Positions 1 through 12,191 of a stretch of 64,000 nt of DNA are shown here, in pieces. The stretch is taken from contig JAFUYB010000028.1 of the NCBI GenBank assembly GCA_017470735.1, forward strand, positions 1-64,000, read 5' to 3'. The notes below the pieces were generated by a model. It was given only the letters and a program-made list of their open reading frames with translations. It did not search any database and had not been told where the DNA came from. The DNA is from Lachnospiraceae bacterium. Its GTDB lineage: Bacteria; Bacillota; Clostridia; Lachnospirales; Lachnospiraceae. The position numbers and the translations under genes are program-made. The first letter of the stretch is position 1. Each line of letters opens with the position of its first letter.

Positions 1-44
1 TTAATTAACTCAAACCAACATAATAAGGGAAAACTTTCCGATAG

Positions 45-77
45 GGAAGAGTGGGATCCAATCCTTCTCTTCCTTTT
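45..77 (+). terminator. Rho-independent terminator of an upstream gene
   Basis: A 7-bp stem (45-51 with 67-73) is followed by TTTT and an AT-rich stretch. It precedes the atpB promoter, so it probably ends a + strand transcript that enters from outside the window. No coding region was recognised in bases 1-294. Confidence 0.6.
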
Positions 78-173
78 ATATCTGTCAGAATATATGTTCT
101 GTGCTTCTTCTTTCAGGCAACGATAATTTTACACTAACATTTTGACCGTATTTCTTCCTATTAAAAATAGCAG

Positions 174-202
174 TTGACGGAATCATTTTTATGGTGTAGA
201 AT
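174..202 (+). promoter_or_regulatory. Sigma-A-type promoter of the ATP synthase operon
   Basis: TTGACG at 174-179 and TAGAAT at 197-202 are separated by exactly 17 bp. The predicted start lies about 85 bases before the atpB start codon. No other good promoter was seen before atpB. Confidence 0.7.
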
Positions 203-294
203 GTTTGCGTTTTCGATTATTTTAAGTTGCCATCCCATGACTGGCCGGTGGCAATATTCGGGGGACTTTTCACTTGGATTTTGGGGGATGATCT

Positions 295-1164
295 ATGGCA
301 ATCGGAGAGGAAATTGACAAAATCTTAAAAGCGGACAAGACCGTGATCCCTATTGATATCGGCATCGGGCCGCCGGGTTTTTTTGACATTACGCGGTCGG
401 TCGTGCTGACCTGGGGGATCATGGCAGTGTGCCTGATCGTATGTCTGATCCTGACGAGCGGACTGCGGATCGACCACATTTCACGCAAGCAGGCGGCGAT
501 CGAGCTCGTGATTCTAAACCTGCGCAAGCTGGTCGAAGGAATGCTCGGCGAATCGGGTCGTCCATACGCCGAATACATCATGACGGTGCTCGTCTACCTG
601 GGCATTTCCAATATGATCGGGCTGATCGGCTTCACACCGCCGACGATGGATCTGAATGTGACCGTAGCACTCGCACTGATGAGCATCGTGCTCGTCGAGG
701 CGGCAGGCATCCGCAAAAAGGGCGTCAAGATCTGGCTCTCCGATTTCAAGGAGCCGATTCCGGTCATATTACCGATGAACATTTTAGAGCTGGGCATCCG
801 TCCTCTCTCACTGTGCATGCGACTGTTCGGAAATGTGCTTGGCGCGACGGTCATCATGGAGATGATCAAGGTCGTGGTACCCGTAGTGCTGCCTGCAGTC
901 TTAAGTGTCTATTTTGACATTTTCGACGGACTGATCCAGGCTTATGTCTTCTGTTTTCTGACATCGCTCTACATCGCCGAGGCGACCGAGGAAAAAGAGC
1001 GTGAGACAGCGGAAGAAAAGGCGGAGCGCAAACGGCTTGCTGCGGAAGCGCGGGCGGAACGCCGCGCGGAGCGGGCACGCAAAAAAGCGGAAGAAGAACA
1101 ATTCGATATCTGGGCATTTTACCGCCGGATACTGATGCTGCCGCCGAAGGAAGCGATCGCATAA
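295..1164 (+). CDS. atpB: ATP synthase F0 subunit a with charged C-terminal extension
   Basis: Membrane proton-channel subunit of F-type ATP synthase. Hydrophobic helices fill residues ~35-220. The conserved helix pairing with the c-ring is visible around 'LSLCMRLFGNVLGA' (about residues 165-178), which contains the essential arginine. It is first in the atp operon and 109 bp ahead of atpE. It is 289 residues long, and unlike usual subunit a the protein does not stop after the last helix: residues ~223-289 form a very Arg/Lys/Glu/Ala-rich tail predicted to be helical or coiled coil. No atpI is seen upstream. The family call is firm; the role of the tail is unknown. Confidence 0.93.
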   Translation: MAIGEEIDKILKADKTVIPIDIGIGPPGFFDITRSVVLTWGIMAVCLIVCLILTSGLRIDHISRKQAAIELVILNLRKLVEGMLGESGRPYAEYIMTVLVYLGISNMIGLIGFTPPTMDLNVTVALALMSIVLVEAAGIRKKGVKIWLSDFKEPIPVILPMNILELGIRPLSLCMRLFGNVLGATVIMEMIKVVVPVVLPAVLSVYFDIFDGLIQAYVFCFLTSLYIAEATEEKERETAEEKAERKRLAAEARAERRAERARKKAEEEQFDIWAFYRRILMLPPKEAIA

Positions 1165-1273
1165 GCATCCGCGACTATCTGACCTATGGATTTTCACCGT
1201 TATCTGCGACAGAAAGCGGTGCATCAATACAACATACCTGCTGCGCAGGATTTAGAAAAGGAGGACTACATTC

Positions 1274-1489
1274 ATGGATCTGACAACACTGGCTGCGGCA
1301 ATTGCTGCGTTTACGGGCATTGGCGCAGGTATCGGAATCGGAATCGCAACCGGAAAAGCAGTGGACGCTGTCGCGAGGCAGCCGGAGGCGAGCGGCAAGA
1401 TCATGACACTGCTGCTCTTGGGCGGCGCGCTTGCCGAGGCAACGGCTATTTACGGCTTCGTTATCGCAATTATCATTTTAGTTTCCTGA
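1274..1489 (+). CDS. atpE: ATP synthase F0 subunit c
   Basis: 71-residue hairpin proteolipid that forms the rotor ring. Two hydrophobic helices flank the polar loop 'ARQPEA' (34-39), and the ion-binding carboxylate is Glu55. Compared by eye with the Na+-binding Ilyobacter c subunit, the positions of its Gln32 and Ser66 are Ile22 and Ala56 here, while the following Thr and Tyr are kept. This favours proton rather than Na+ coupling (inference). A strong ribosome site (AAAAGGAGG) precedes the ATG. Confidence 0.95.
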   Translation: MDLTTLAAAIAAFTGIGAGIGIGIATGKAVDAVARQPEASGKIMTLLLLGGALAEATAIYGFVIAIIILVS

Positions 1490-1504
1490 CAGGAGTGAGA
1501 GATT

Positions 1505-2013
1505 ATGCTGAATGTCAATATGAGTATTATTTACATGATCATCAATCTGCTGATCCTGTTTCTGATCTTCCGCTTCATTCTGTTCAAGCGCGTGGACAAG
1601 ATTCTGCGTCTGCGGGAAAAGGAGATGGAAGAGGTCAAAAGCGAGGCGGCGAAGATCAAAGCCGAGGCTGAGGCCGCAAAGGAAAAGTACGAGACCGAAT
1701 ACGCCCGCCTCGAAGCGGAAAAGGAAGCTGTATTCGCGGAGACGAAAAAGACGGCTTACGGCGTGCGTGAGCGTATTTTAAACGAGGCAAAGCAGCAGAC
1801 CGATGAGATGATCGCGCAGGCCAAGCAGTCTGCGGATGACACCTATGCGCGCGAGCGTTCAAAAAATGAGGATGCGATCGCGGAGCTTGTCTTAAATGCC
1901 GCATCCAAGATCTCGGGCCAGTCCCATTCACCGGAAAATGACCGGGAATTGTACGACCGTTTTATCAAGTCCGCGCTTGAGGATCTGTCATTTGGTGAGG
2001 AGGCTACGGAAGC

Positions 2014-2017
<4 letters not shown>
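1505..2017 (+). CDS. atpF: ATP synthase F0 subunit b
   Basis: Peripheral stalk subunit of 170 residues: one N-terminal membrane helix (about 7-27), then a long charged Ala/Glu/Lys-rich helix typical of the dimeric b stalk. The length is normal and there is no fused delta domain, unlike the b-delta fusion of mycobacteria. Its last four bases overlap the start of the next gene (ATGA), so translation is probably coupled to the delta-alpha fusion that should bind it. Confidence 0.93.
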
Positions 2018-3849
<1,832 letters not shown>

Positions 3850-3904
3850 TAAATCCTGTTCCGTCAGCAGGCGGAGCAGATACGACAGATAAAGGATTTG
3901 ACTT

Positions 3905-4882
3905 ATGGCAAGTGTCAAGGAAATCCGGGACCGGATGCGAAGCATCAATGATACCTTGAAGATCACGAATGCGATGTATCTGATCTCTTCCAACAAAGTG
4001 CGCAAAGCCCGGCGTATGCTTCAGGAGACGGAGCCGTTTTTCCTGCGGGTGCAGGATATGCTCGAACTGATCATGCGGCATCTGCCGCCGGGCACACAGG
4101 ACAATTACCTCGATATCGGTCAGTTTCCTCCGCTTGAGGAACGCAGACGCAGCTATCTGATCATTACTGATGACAAGGGGCTTGCCGGTGCATACAACCA
4201 CAATGTATTAAAGGCCGCTGACGCGGAATTTGAAAAATGCCATAAAGAGCCGCGCATCTATGCGGTCGGCGAAGTCGGAAGGCAGCATTTCCAGAAGTTG
4301 GGATACGAGATCGCCGGGCAGTTCCAATATACAGTGCAGAGTCCGACCATTTCCCGGGCACGCGATATTACCAATGTCCTTGTGGACGAATATCTCGCCG
4401 GTGAGATGGACGAGCTGGTCGTCGTCTACACGATGATGAAGCATGGCACGCTTTCCGAGGTTCAGGTGCGGACACTGCTGCCGCTTTCGGTGCCGGAGGA
4501 TGTCATGACGATCCTTTCGATTGATCCCGATGACAATGCCGTGCGCGACGATGAGACCGTCCGCAGCTTATTGGAGACATTAGAAAAAGAAGAATTCCAG
4601 CTGCTTCCGAACCCAAACGCCGTCCTCGACAACATGGTGCCGAGTCTATTGATCGGTTACATCTACGGCGCGCTCGTCGAAGCTTTCTGTACGGTGCAGA
4701 ATGACCGCATGATGGCAATGGACGCCGCCAACAAAAATGCTTCCGAGATGCTCAAAAATCTGGAAATGAGCTACAACCGCGAGCGCCAGAGCCAGATCAC
4801 GCAGGAGATCACCGAGATCGTCAGCGGCGCCAGGGCGAATCAGAAGAAGCACGAGGATGAAGATGATAATGAAGATGGATGA
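3905..4882 (+). CDS. atpG: ATP synthase F1 subunit gamma
   Basis: Central rotor shaft, 325 residues against about 285-290 usually. The N-terminal helix starting 'MASVKEIRDRMRSIND' and the C-terminal helix with 'MMAMDAANKNASEML' are the two family signatures. The extra length lies around residues 195-245, before the C-terminal helix, and in an acidic tail rich in D and E. It is 55 bp downstream of atpA. The following 243 bp before atpD contain a large inverted-repeat element. Confidence 0.93.
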   Translation: MASVKEIRDRMRSINDTLKITNAMYLISSNKVRKARRMLQETEPFFLRVQDMLELIMRHLPPGTQDNYLDIGQFPPLEERRRSYLIITDDKGLAGAYNHNVLKAADAEFEKCHKEPRIYAVGEVGRQHFQKLGYEIAGQFQYTVQSPTISRARDITNVLVDEYLAGEMDELVVVYTMMKHGTLSEVQVRTLLPLSVPEDVMTILSIDPDDNAVRDDETVRSLLETLEKEEFQLLPNPNAVLDNMVPSLLIGYIYGALVEAFCTVQNDRMMAMDAANKNASEMLKNLEMSYNRERQSQITQEITEIVSGARANQKKHEDEDDNEDG

Positions 4883-4901
4883 TCTGTTTTTCGGAAACAG
4901 T

Positions 4902-6541
<1,640 letters not shown>

Positions 6542-6603
6542 CATTGATGATGGATCTGGCGCGGCAACGAAATGTTTGGTGCCCGTGCCACAGGAGGTAG
6601 GCG

Positions 6604-7020
6604 ATGGCAAAGCTGTTCACGCTTGAAATCTATGCGGCGGACCGTAATTTCTATAAAGGAAACTGTATGCAGGTCGTCGTCTCGGTCGGCGACGGTACGC
6701 GCGGTGTCATGGCTGACCATGAGCCGATGCTGATCGGTATCGATATGGGTATCGTGCGTATGCAGAAGGAAGATGAGTCCTGGGAAGAGATCGTGGTCGG
6801 ACGCGGCAGCATGCAGGTCGCCAACAATCTCGTGACCCTGCTTGTAGAGACTGCCGAATACCCCTGGGAGATCGATATCCGGCGTGCCGAGGAGGCGAAA
6901 GCCCGTGCCGAAGAGGAGCTGCGCCAGAAGCGCTCCCGGTCGGAATACGAGGCGTCACAGGCTTCGCTCGCCCGTGCCCTCTCCAGACTTCGCGCCGTAC
7001 GGGATGTCAATTCAATGTAA
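6604..7020 (+). CDS. atpC: ATP synthase F1 subunit epsilon
   Basis: 138 residues: an N-terminal beta-sandwich (about 1-87) with 'GDGTRGVMADHEPMLIGI', then a two-helix C-terminal domain rich in Arg, Glu and Ala that in this family regulates ATPase activity. The start has the strong ribosome site AGGAGGTAGGCG. It is the last gene of the atp operon. Convergent def follows after 64 bp. Confidence 0.93.
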   Translation: MAKLFTLEIYAADRNFYKGNCMQVVVSVGDGTRGVMADHEPMLIGIDMGIVRMQKEDESWEEIVVGRGSMQVANNLVTLLVETAEYPWEIDIRRAEEAKARAEEELRQKRSRSEYEASQASLARALSRLRAVRDVNSM

Positions 7021-7065
7021 AAAAAGGTGTGGTGAATGCGCATATTCAACGCAGACCCACACCTT
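7019..7065 (-). terminator. Terminator of def, between atpC and def
   Basis: A 9-bp perfect stem (7024-7032 with 7057-7065) is followed, on the - strand, by a run of seven T (7025-7019). It therefore ends the def transcript. In the + direction it has no T tract and may work only weakly for atpC. Confidence 0.7.
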
Positions 7066-7084
7066 GTGTCAACAATAATCAGCA

Positions 7085-7621
7085 TCAAAGCCACTCAACC
7101 TTGAGCGGCTTTTTTCCTTTCATTTCGACATCCTGGTCTTCGTCGACTTCCTCGATGTCCATCAGTGGGCCTTCCGCCTTTTCGGGGTAAAGATGCCCGT
7201 CTAAATGATCGTATTCGTGCAGGATGACGCGCGCGAGTACCTCTTCCGCTTCGAGGATGAATTCCCGCATGTCCTTGTCGCATGCCTTGATCCGTACATA
7301 GCTCGGACGGATGACATTGGCTATTTTGCCCGGCACGGAAAGACAGCCCTCACTGCCCTTCTGCTCGCCTTTTGTCTCCAATACCTCGGGATTGATGAAT
7401 ATCAACGGATCTTTTTCCTCATCCTCCTCGGATGTGTCGATCACAAAAATCCTCCGTAAAATACCGACCTGCGGTGCGGCAAGCCCTATGCCCTCGCCGT
7501 CATACATTGTATCCAGCATATCGTCCACGAGCGTCTTCATCCGCTCTGTCATCTTCTCCACCGGCCGCGCCTGCTTGTACAAAATCGGATCGCCCTCTAA
7601 GCGAATTTCTCTCAGTGCCAT
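7085..7621 (-). CDS. def: Peptide deformylase
   Basis: Removes the formyl group from the N-terminal methionine of nascent proteins; a cytosolic metalloenzyme. The three family motifs are intact: GIGLAAPQ at 44-51, EGCLS at 91-95 (Cys93 is a metal ligand) and HEYDH at 135-139 (His135 and His139 are ligands, Glu136 is catalytic). 178 residues, with an acidic C-terminal tail after the catalytic helix. It has its own promoter and terminator, so it appears monocistronic. Confidence 0.95.
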   Translation of the reverse strand: MALREIRLEGDPILYKQARPVEKMTERMKTLVDDMLDTMYDGEGIGLAAPQVGILRRIFVIDTSEEDEEKDPLIFINPEVLETKGEQKGSEGCLSVPGKIANVIRPSYVRIKACDKDMREFILEAEEVLARVILHEYDHLDGHLYPEKAEGPLMDIEEVDEDQDVEMKGKKPLKVEWL

Positions 7622-7688
7622 AATGTCTGTCTTCTCTCTTTCTTTCCTTACTTACTCTCCACTTATATGGCATTTTCACACAAAGTCT

Positions 7689-7717
7689 ATTGTAACAAAA
7701 TGTCGGCTCTGTGACAA
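7689..7717 (-). promoter_or_regulatory. Sigma-A-type promoter of def
   Basis: Read on the - strand: TTGTCA (7717-7712), a 17-bp spacer, TACAAT (7694-7689). It is 67 bases before the def start and just past the end of the GH2 gene. Confidence 0.65.
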
Positions 7718-7735
7718 CCAATTCCGCAAAATCAT

Positions 7736-10171
7736 TTAAGCCTGGCCGCAATCCGCCTCAAACTGCACCACGCAAGCCTCCATCCCGGGCACGCGGATCC
7801 GCACGGCGCCTTTGCCGCTCTCACCGGTCGACTTCACATAAAACCCGCTCTGCCCGCCGCGGAGTGGCACCACCTCCGGTCCGATCAGTATAACTGCCCC
7901 TGCTGCCTCAAGCCGCATCGACTCATCATAATAGCACAGTACATTGCCTGCGTCATCCACCGCGCGCACGCGCACCGAAGCGACATCATAGCTGTCCCGC
8001 TCGACCAGCTTCATATGGCTGCATTTTACCTCCAGATGCATTCCGCTGACCGGCTCTTTTTTAAGCTCCGCCACAACCTTACCGTCCCGGAGCGCCTCAA
8101 AGCGGAATACCGATCTGCCGGAGCGTGGCGTCCCTATGTACTTTTGATACAGACTGTCAATCTGATCCTCGCGCATCCGATACATCCCGACGAGCTGCGC
8201 CAGTGCCAGCTTCACCTTGCCGGAAGCAGCCTGTCCGTACATTGCCCTTTGGTTCAGGCAGAACGCCAGCAGCTTCGCCTGCCGTCCTGCATACCCCTCC
8301 TTTTTCGTCAGGACATCGCCGAGATAATCGTCGACCAAGACCGGGCCGGAGCGCATCTTTGGATACGGCGAATTCTTGGTTGTATATTCCTTCAACAACC
8401 TGCCGCCCCGGTACATCCGCACCGTCGGCGCGCTGGCGATCAGATAGGTCTCGCCGAACGCGTCCGGTGAATGCTCGCCGGTCTGCATATCCGATGAAAC
8501 ATAAAGCACATTGCTCTGCCCCGCCTGCGCCGCATACAGCTGTGCCGCCATTTTAGGATTGCGGAACGCGTCCATGATCCCCTGGTAACACAGCCCGTCA
8601 CCGCTGCCGAAGCCGCTGCGGACAAAATAATCGCTCATGCACCAGCCAAATCCGCCTGCTATGCCGCCATCGTCGGAAATGGCGTTCAGTACCGCCGCAT
8701 GACGGAGCATCTGTTCTGTCCGGTGCGCTTCATTGTCATAGGATTTTGTGGGAAAATTGCGCCCCACATAAGCAGAAACCAGATACGGCTTTCCCGTGTC
8801 GGGCGTCACCTCGGATTTCTCCTCCAACGCCTCATTGGACCCGTCATGGGAATAATCGTCGTAGGTGCAGACATCCTCCAAGAGATGCATCTGCGCCTCG
8901 TCCCGCGCTCCCGCAGTCGGCCGCGACAGATCCATTTCCCGCGCAATGCGGTTGGTCTCGGCGTACAATTCATCATCGTCTTTCGAATCCGCGATGCGCA
9001 CACCCCACAGAATGACCGACGGGTGGTTGCGGTGCTGCCCGATCATCTCCCGCGTATTTTGGCAGGCGATCTGCTTCCACTTGTCATCACCGATAAATGT
9101 CTGCCCGGGGATTTCGGCAAACACCAGCAGCCCCTGGTCGTCACAGCCGTCTAAAAAATGCCGGGACGGCGGGCAGTCCGCCGTGCGGACGGCGTTGCAC
9201 CCGAGCTCGTGCCTGATGATGCGCGCGTCCTCCCGCTGCATGCTCTCCGGCATCGCGTCACCGACATACGGAAACGACTGATGACGGCAGATCCCGCGCA
9301 GCTTCAGCTGTCGCCCGTTTAAAAAAAAGCCCTTTGCTTTCCACTGGATGTGGCGGAAGCCGATCCGATCCGTATGGACATCCACGGTCTCCCCGTCCAG
9401 CCGCAGCTCGGTCCGTATCTCATAGCAGACCGGTGAAGCGATATCCCACAGATGCACCTTGCCCGCCAGCGTCGCTGTCTGTCCGTCGGGGGACAATGGC
9501 TGGTTGGATATCTGCTTGTTGTTCAGGAACTGACAGACGAACAGCCTGCGCTGCTGCGCCCGTTTATACGCCTCTTTGGACAGCACAATGCCCGTCTGCA
9601 CATTTCCGGTCATCGTCACCTGCTTTAAGCGGTCGAGGCTCATGCCGCGGGTCTTTGGCGTATCCCGCAGCGTGGGCTGATAAAATACGCTCTCCATGCA
9701 GACCGGATCTTTGACCTCCAGATAAACATCCCGGTACAGCCCGCCATAGGTCAAAAAATCGATCTCACTGCCGAATGGGGGCTGGTTCAGGCTCTCACGG
9801 CTGTCAAGGCGCACCGAAAGCAGATTCTCCTCCCCGAAGCGCACGGTATCCGAAATATCCGCCGTGAACGCCGTGTAGCCGCAGAAATGCTCCGCGACGC
9901 CGATGCCGTTTAAAAACACCTGCGCCCTATGCGCGGCGCCTTCAAAAGTCAAAAACAGCCGCTTCCCCTTCCATTCCGCAGGGATCTGCAGCTGCCGCTG
10001 ATAGGCGCTTTCCATCTGGTATGCGCGCTCATCAAAATAGTGGTACGGCATCTCGCGGACTGTGTGGGGAAGCCGCACCGGCACGCCGCCGTCTGCCCGG
10101 CTTCCCCGCAGCCCATCCGACCACTTCTGATAAAATATCCAGTTGTCGTTGAGATTCACCTGGTTTCTCAT
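7736..10171 (-). CDS. GH2-family glycosidase homologue lacking catalytic residues
   Basis: About 811 residues with the glycoside hydrolase family 2 layout: sugar-binding beta-sandwich (10-160), Ig-like domain (about 175-275), TIM barrel (from 'FFLNGRQLKLRGICRHQ', ~283) and C-terminal accessory region. It resembles the beta-galactosidase/glucuronidase branch with the usual sequence 'ILWGVRINES', but here this reads 'ILWGVRIADS', so the Asn-Glu acid/base pair is Ala394-Asp395. The usual 'SEY' nucleophile segment reads 'SAY' (Ala467). The usual barrel 'RTSHYP' reads 'RTADCP'. The frame is intact over its whole length. It lies 25 bp after the TetR gene. The ATG at 10171 was chosen over a GTG at 10177; the ribosome site is weak. 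Binding or sensing without hydrolysis is an inference. Confidence 0.85.
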   Translation of the reverse strand: MRNQVNLNDNWIFYQKWSDGLRGSRADGGVPVRLPHTVREMPYHYFDERAYQMESAYQRQLQIPAEWKGKRLFLTFEGAAHRAQVFLNGIGVAEHFCGYTAFTADISDTVRFGEENLLSVRLDSRESLNQPPFGSEIDFLTYGGLYRDVYLEVKDPVCMESVFYQPTLRDTPKTRGMSLDRLKQVTMTGNVQTGIVLSKEAYKRAQQRRLFVCQFLNNKQISNQPLSPDGQTATLAGKVHLWDIASPVCYEIRTELRLDGETVDVHTDRIGFRHIQWKAKGFFLNGRQLKLRGICRHQSFPYVGDAMPESMQREDARIIRHELGCNAVRTADCPPSRHFLDGCDDQGLLVFAEIPGQTFIGDDKWKQIACQNTREMIGQHRNHPSVILWGVRIADSKDDDELYAETNRIAREMDLSRPTAGARDEAQMHLLEDVCTYDDYSHDGSNEALEEKSEVTPDTGKPYLVSAYVGRNFPTKSYDNEAHRTEQMLRHAAVLNAISDDGGIAGGFGWCMSDYFVRSGFGSGDGLCYQGIMDAFRNPKMAAQLYAAQAGQSNVLYVSSDMQTGEHSPDAFGETYLIASAPTVRMYRGGRLLKEYTTKNSPYPKMRSGPVLVDDYLGDVLTKKEGYAGRQAKLLAFCLNQRAMYGQAASGKVKLALAQLVGMYRMREDQIDSLYQKYIGTPRSGRSVFRFEALRDGKVVAELKKEPVSGMHLEVKCSHMKLVERDSYDVASVRVRAVDDAGNVLCYYDESMRLEAAGAVILIGPEVVPLRGGQSGFYVKSTGESGKGAVRIRVPGMEACVVQFEADCGQA

Positions 10172-10196
10172 CGTCACTTTTCATCGCGTATTATGG

Positions 10197-10748
10197 TCAG
10201 GCACGCATTCCATCCACCAAAATACCGGACACTTCTTCCAATGCTTCCTTATAAGGAAGCTCCCTCTTTTGCAGCTCATCACTGGACAAAAACCGTTCCA
10301 AGGTTGATTCGTAAATCATCTTGAGCAGATTCTCATTGACCGGGCGAAAATGCCCGTCCTTCACTGCCTGGCGCATCACCTCAAAGGTCAGCTCCCAGCC
10401 GCTCTCCAAATGCTCCTCGATCCTTTTGTAATGCTCCGGATAGCGGTCCTTTAACTGATAGATCCTTGTCAGATCGACTTCGGAAATGTGTTCCGGCAAT
10501 GCGCTTAAGATCCGCCGGAACCGCTCATCGCTTGAAAGCGATGTGTCTTCACTGATCCTCTGTTTCTCGATCCGGATCCGGTCAAACACGAAATCTATAA
10601 GCTCCATCAGCATCGAAGCCTTGTCTGGAAACACACGGTAAATTGTCTTTTTGCTCATGGACAGCTCGTTTGCGAGGTCGTCCATTGTAAAACGCGCTCC
10701 TTTCCTCCTGAATACGGCAATCGTCCCTTCAAGAATTCTTGTTTTCAT
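10197..10748 (-). CDS. TetR/AcrR family transcriptional regulator
   Basis: 183 residues. The N-terminal DNA-binding domain has the typical helix-turn-helix 'FTMDDLANELSMSKKTIYRVF' region at about 20-40; the C-terminal part is an all-helical ligand domain. A good ribosome site (AAGAAGGAGAA) precedes the ATG. It lies between a MATE pump gene (61 bp upstream) and the GH2 homologue (downstream) on the same strand, so it probably controls one or both, possibly itself. The ligand is unknown. Confidence 0.88.
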   Translation of the reverse strand: MKTRILEGTIAVFRRKGARFTMDDLANELSMSKKTIYRVFPDKASMLMELIDFVFDRIRIEKQRISEDTSLSSDERFRRILSALPEHISEVDLTRIYQLKDRYPEHYKRIEEHLESGWELTFEVMRQAVKDGHFRPVNENLLKMIYESTLERFLSSDELQKRELPYKEALEEVSGILVDGMRA

Positions 10749-10809
10749 TTCTCCTTCTTTCTAATTGACAAGCTGCATAATAGATCTTTAAGCCGCAAAA
10801 AGAAATGCT

Positions 10810-12189
10810 TTACGGCTCTTTATTGTGAAACAAAGGCTTGACCTCTGTTTTCAATACATATTGTACAAAGCACAGGCACAAGATCACGGACACGACCTCA
10901 GCGATCGGAAAGGCCCACCAGACCAGATTGACATTGCCAAAGCGTGACAAAACAAACGCGACCGGAAGCAGAACAAAGAGCTGACGGCTGATCGAAACGA
11001 TCAGACCGAACGGCGCGTGACGCATCGCCTGGCAGATCGAAATGCTGATTACGGACACCCCTGCCACCAGATAGTGCGTACTGATGATCCGAAGCGCCGG
11101 CACGCCGATCGACATCATATTGTCCGATGCCGAAAACAGCGTCAGCAGCTGCGACGGGAATATCTGGAATATGAGAAAGCACATCCACATCAGTCCGACT
11201 GCCGCGCAGGTCGCGATCCGTATCGTCCTCATAATGCGCTCGGGCTTTGCCGCGCCGTAATTGTACGCGATGATCGGCATCATGCCGTTGTTGAGTCCGA
11301 ATACTGGCATGAACGCGAAGCTCTGCAGCTTGAAATACACGCCGAACACCGCCACCGCCGTGGATGAGAACGCGACAAGGATCTTATTGAGCCCGAAGGT
11401 CATGACTGAGCCGACCGCCGACATAAAGATCGACGGAATGCCGACCCCATAGATCGACCTTACGATCTCCAATGAAAACGGATTCTCCTTCAGCGACAGC
11501 TGAAGCTCCTTGTTTTTATATACATTAAAATAAACAGCCAGCCCGGAGCCTAATAACTGTCCGAAGATCGTCGCCGCCGCCGCGCCAGCGATGCCCATTT
11601 TCGGAAACGGTCCGAGACCGAAGATCAGCACCGGATCCATGATGATATTGGTAATGGCGCCCGCCAGCTGCGTGATCATCGTATAAAATGTCTTGCCCGT
11701 CGAGGTCAGGATCTTTTCGAGCATCGTCTGCGCAAACATGCCGATGCCTAAAACACCGACAATGCTGGTGTAGGTCACGCCGTAGGAAGCGATCGTCTCA
11801 TCCGTCGTCTGCACCGCGAAAAACGGCCGGACCAAAAGCAAGATCAGCACCGCGAAAATAATGTAATGCATCGCCGCTAAGCGCAGACCGTGTACCGCTA
11901 CGGAATTGGCGCGCTTGAAATTCTTTTCTCCTAAATGCCGTGATACCAGCGCATTAACGCCGACACCCGTGCCGACGCCGAACGCGATCATCAGGTTCTG
12001 GATCGGAAATGCCAATGACACCGCCGTCAGCGCGTCCTCCGAAAGCATTGCCACGAAGATCGAATCCACGATGTTGTACAATGCCTGCACCATCATCGAG
12101 ATCATCATTGGCGTGGACATCGTCAGAAGCAGCTTGCCGATCGGCTCCACGCCCATTTTATTTTCCTGTCGGGTCTCTGTCTGTGCCAT
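10810..12189 (-). CDS. MATE family efflux transporter
   Basis: 459 residues with about 12 hydrophobic helices in two homologous halves, as in Na+- or H+-driven multidrug and toxin extrusion pumps. The N terminus 'PIGKLLLTMSTPMMISMMVQALYNIVD' region is the typical first helix, and 'AYNYGAAKPERIMRTIR' is the conserved cytosolic loop between halves. The start codon is only 2 bp after the alaS stop, with AGGAT upstream, so it is translated from the alaS transcript. The substrate cannot be told from sequence. Confidence 0.92.
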   Translation of the reverse strand: MAQTETRQENKMGVEPIGKLLLTMSTPMMISMMVQALYNIVDSIFVAMLSEDALTAVSLAFPIQNLMIAFGVGTGVGVNALVSRHLGEKNFKRANSVAVHGLRLAAMHYIIFAVLILLLVRPFFAVQTTDETIASYGVTYTSIVGVLGIGMFAQTMLEKILTSTGKTFYTMITQLAGAITNIIMDPVLIFGLGPFPKMGIAGAAAATIFGQLLGSGLAVYFNVYKNKELQLSLKENPFSLEIVRSIYGVGIPSIFMSAVGSVMTFGLNKILVAFSSTAVAVFGVYFKLQSFAFMPVFGLNNGMMPIIAYNYGAAKPERIMRTIRIATCAAVGLMWMCFLIFQIFPSQLLTLFSASDNMMSIGVPALRIISTHYLVAGVSVISISICQAMRHAPFGLIVSISRQLFVLLPVAFVLSRFGNVNLVWWAFPIAEVVSVILCLCFVQYVLKTEVKPLFHNKEP

Positions 12190-12191
12190 AA

